A stretch of DNA of 64,000 nucleotides from Gordonia hirsuta DSM 44140 = NBRC 16056 (lineage in GTDB: Bacteria; Actinomycetota; Actinomycetes; Mycobacteriales; Mycobacteriaceae): assembly GCF_000333015.1 (NCBI RefSeq), contig NZ_BANT01000027.1, positions 1 to 64,000 of the forward strand, read 5' to 3'. The position numbers and the translations under genes are program-made. The first letter of the stretch is position 1. The number at the start of each line of letters is the position of its first letter. Shown here piece by piece: positions 63,129 through 64,000 of this stretch. Below the pieces are notes generated by a model. The model was not told the origin of the DNA and searched no databases. It worked only from the letters and a program-made list of their open reading frames with translations.

Positions 63129-63147
63129 TTAGGCAATGCTTACCTAT
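63129..63147 (+). promoter_or_regulatory. IdeR/DtxR-like operator over the start of the DoxX-like gene
   Basis: TTAGGCAATGCTTACCTAT agrees with TTAGGTTAGGCTAACCTAA at 14 of 19 positions, with both TTAGG and ACCTA halves. The ATG at 63136 lies inside it. Confidence 0.55.
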
Positions 63148-63606
63148 CTAGATCGTGCGGCGCCGTGGGCTCTGGGCATCTTCCGGATCGTTCTGGGCTT
63201 CCTGTTCTTCAGCCACGGCGTCTCGACGCTCTTCGGCTGGTTCACCGGGCCCTACGGCGGTGCGGCCGCCGAGTTCGGGGCGTGGCCGAGCTGGTGGGCC
63301 GGTGCCATCGAGTTCGTCGCCGGCGCGCTGATCATGCTCGGGGCCGGCACCCGCAGCGCCGCCTTCCTCGGGTCGGGCGCCATGGCCGTCGCCTACTTCT
63401 GGATGCACCAGGACCAGGGCCTGCTGCCGATCCAGAACGGCGGCGAGTCGGCCGCCCTGTTCTGCTGGGCGCTGCTGCTGCTGGTCTTCCTCGGTCCCGG
63501 CCGGCCGGCGCTGTCCTCGGTGTCCTCGCGCGCCGTGGCCGCCGAGGACCCCGTCGGCACCGGCCGCCGGGAGTCCGTCGATCCGGTCAGCGCAACGTGT
63601 CGATGA
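63136..63606 (+). CDS. DoxX-like four-helix membrane protein
   Basis: A 156-residue protein beginning MLTYLDRAAPWALGIFRIVL, with helices near 12-30, 50-70, 75-95 (AAFLGSGAMAVAYFW) and 105-125 (ALFCWALLLLVFLGPG). Two tryptophan-rich loops (FGAWPSWWAG) are typical of the DoxX group. No ribosome site precedes the ATG, so the mRNA could be leaderless, and an iron-box-like palindrome overlaps the start. Its last 20 bases overlap the convergent 3-hydroxyisobutyrate dehydrogenase gene. Its role with fadD3 (66 bases upstream) is unclear. Confidence 0.82.
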   Translation: MLTYLDRAAPWALGIFRIVLGFLFFSHGVSTLFGWFTGPYGGAAAEFGAWPSWWAGAIEFVAGALIMLGAGTRSAAFLGSGAMAVAYFWMHQDQGLLPIQNGGESAALFCWALLLLVFLGPGRPALSSVSSRAVAAEDPVGTGRRESVDPVSATCR

Positions 63607-64000
63607 TGGCTGAGAAGTCCAGGTCTCCGTGGTCGGCGGCGAACCGACCGTAGAGGTCGGCAGCGTGGGAGCCCAGCGGCGCCTGCGCCCCGGTGGAGCC
63701 GACCGCGTCCATCGCCAGCCCCAGGTCCTTGTTCATCAGTGCGGTGGCGAAGCCGGGGGCGAAGGCGTTGTTGGCCGGGGATGCCGGCGCCGGCCCGGGC
63801 ACCGGGCAGTTGGTCTCCAGCGCCCAGCAGTTCCCGGTGGCGCCGGTGACGACGTCGTAGAGCGCCTGCGCCGACAGACCCAGCTTCTCGGCGAGGACGA
63901 AGGCCTCCCCGACGGCGATCTGCTGCACCGCCAGCAGCATGTTGTTGCACACCTTGGCGGCCTGGCCGGCACCGGTATCACCGCAGTGGATCACCTTGCC
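63587..64000 (-). CDS. mmsB: 3-hydroxyisobutyrate dehydrogenase, C-terminal part (runs off window)
   Basis: The last 137 codons of a 3-hydroxyisobutyrate/beta-hydroxyacid dehydrogenase. Visible are IHCGDTGAGQAAKVCNNMLL (catalytic lysine), EAFVLAEKLGLSAQALYDVV, and NKDLGLAMDAVGSTGAQAPL. The enzyme works in valine degradation to methylmalonate semialdehyde. The N-terminal Rossmann domain lies beyond base 64000. It is convergent with the DoxX-like gene, overlapping by 20 bases. Confidence 0.9.
   Translation of the reverse strand, partial: GKVIHCGDTGAGQAAKVCNNMLLAVQQIAVGEAFVLAEKLGLSAQALYDVVTGATGNCWALETNCPVPGPAPASPANNAFAPGFATALMNKDLGLAMDAVGSTGAQAPLGSHAADLYGRFAADHGDLDFSAIIDTLR

Overview
This is a high-GC actinobacterial chromosome segment that reads as a mycolic-acid-containing member of the Mycobacteriales; a Gordonia-like genus is my best guess. 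The evidence is an antigen-85-type mycolyltransferase, a complete mce4-type importer, KstR and KstR2 with their operators, and gene order that follows the cholesterol region of Mycobacterium tuberculosis (fadE34/kstR, clpC, mhuD, mce4, hsd4A-fdxD-fadE26-fadE27, Rv3520c-Rv3523, cyp125/fadA5, and the ring C/D cluster with fadE30 and fadD3). No phage, insertion sequence, CRISPR array, tRNA or rRNA was seen. No stretch longer than 300 bases lacks a gene.

Layout. Bases 1-13.4 kb: the fadE34 start and divergent kstR around a KstR operator, then mostly housekeeping genes (mycolyltransferase, membrane protein, clpC, beta-propeller protein, M18 aminopeptidase, purQ-purS, glutathione peroxidase, MarR/MFS pair, hydrolase). 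13.6-15.4 kb: heme-degrading mhuD and a KstR-boxed aldehyde dehydrogenase. 15.5-26.2 kb, minus strand: ten-gene mce4 operon (yrbE4A-yrbE4B-mce4A-F plus two Mce-associated proteins). 26.3-29.9 kb: hsd4A and fdxD, divergent from fadE26-fadE27. 29.9-38 kb: HD-domain protein, FMN oxidoreductase/echA19 pair, RNase H-like gene, LLM oxidoreductase, then DUF35-ltp4-ltp3. 38-46 kb: RidA, DoxX, a ketosteroid-isomerase-fold protein coupled to cyp125, divergent fadA5, truncated hemoglobin, SRPBCC protein, fructosamine kinase and fadD8-like ligase. 46-52 kb: the KstR2-controlled set (two SDRs, echA20-ipdA-ipdB-ipdC). 52-56.3 kb: lipoprotein, rRNA methyltransferase, acyl-CoA synthetase, kstR2. 56.5-64 kb: aldehyde dehydrogenase, fadA6-ipdF-fadE30, divergent fadD3, a DoxX-like gene and a truncated 3-hydroxyisobutyrate dehydrogenase.

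How it works together. Mce4 imports sterol. CYP125, with FdxD as a possible electron donor, starts side-chain oxidation. FadD8-like ligase, FadE26/27, FadE34, EchA19, Hsd4A, FadA5 and Ltp3/Ltp4/DUF35 would beta-oxidise or cleave the side chain. FadD3, IpdF, FadE30, IpdC, EchA20, IpdAB and FadA6 would dismantle rings C and D. I see nine KstR-type operators (seven exact, two with one mismatch) and three KstR2-type operators (one exact, two with one mismatch), which split the window into an upper and a lower pathway regulon. Ring A/B enzymes (kshA, kstD, hsa genes) and chsH1/chsH2/ltp2 are not in this window.

Less ordinary items: a tandem DUF35 protein without zinc ligands next to two cysteine-less thiolase homologues; an LLM oxidoreductase whose frame lacks its expected stop and runs antisense through an RNase H-like gene; an IdeR/DtxR-like operator across the start codon of a DoxX-like gene; a GNAT with a GyrA-like N-terminus; a dispersed intergenic repeat with identical internal spacing at two loci 49 kb apart; and a strong inverted repeat upstream of mhuD.
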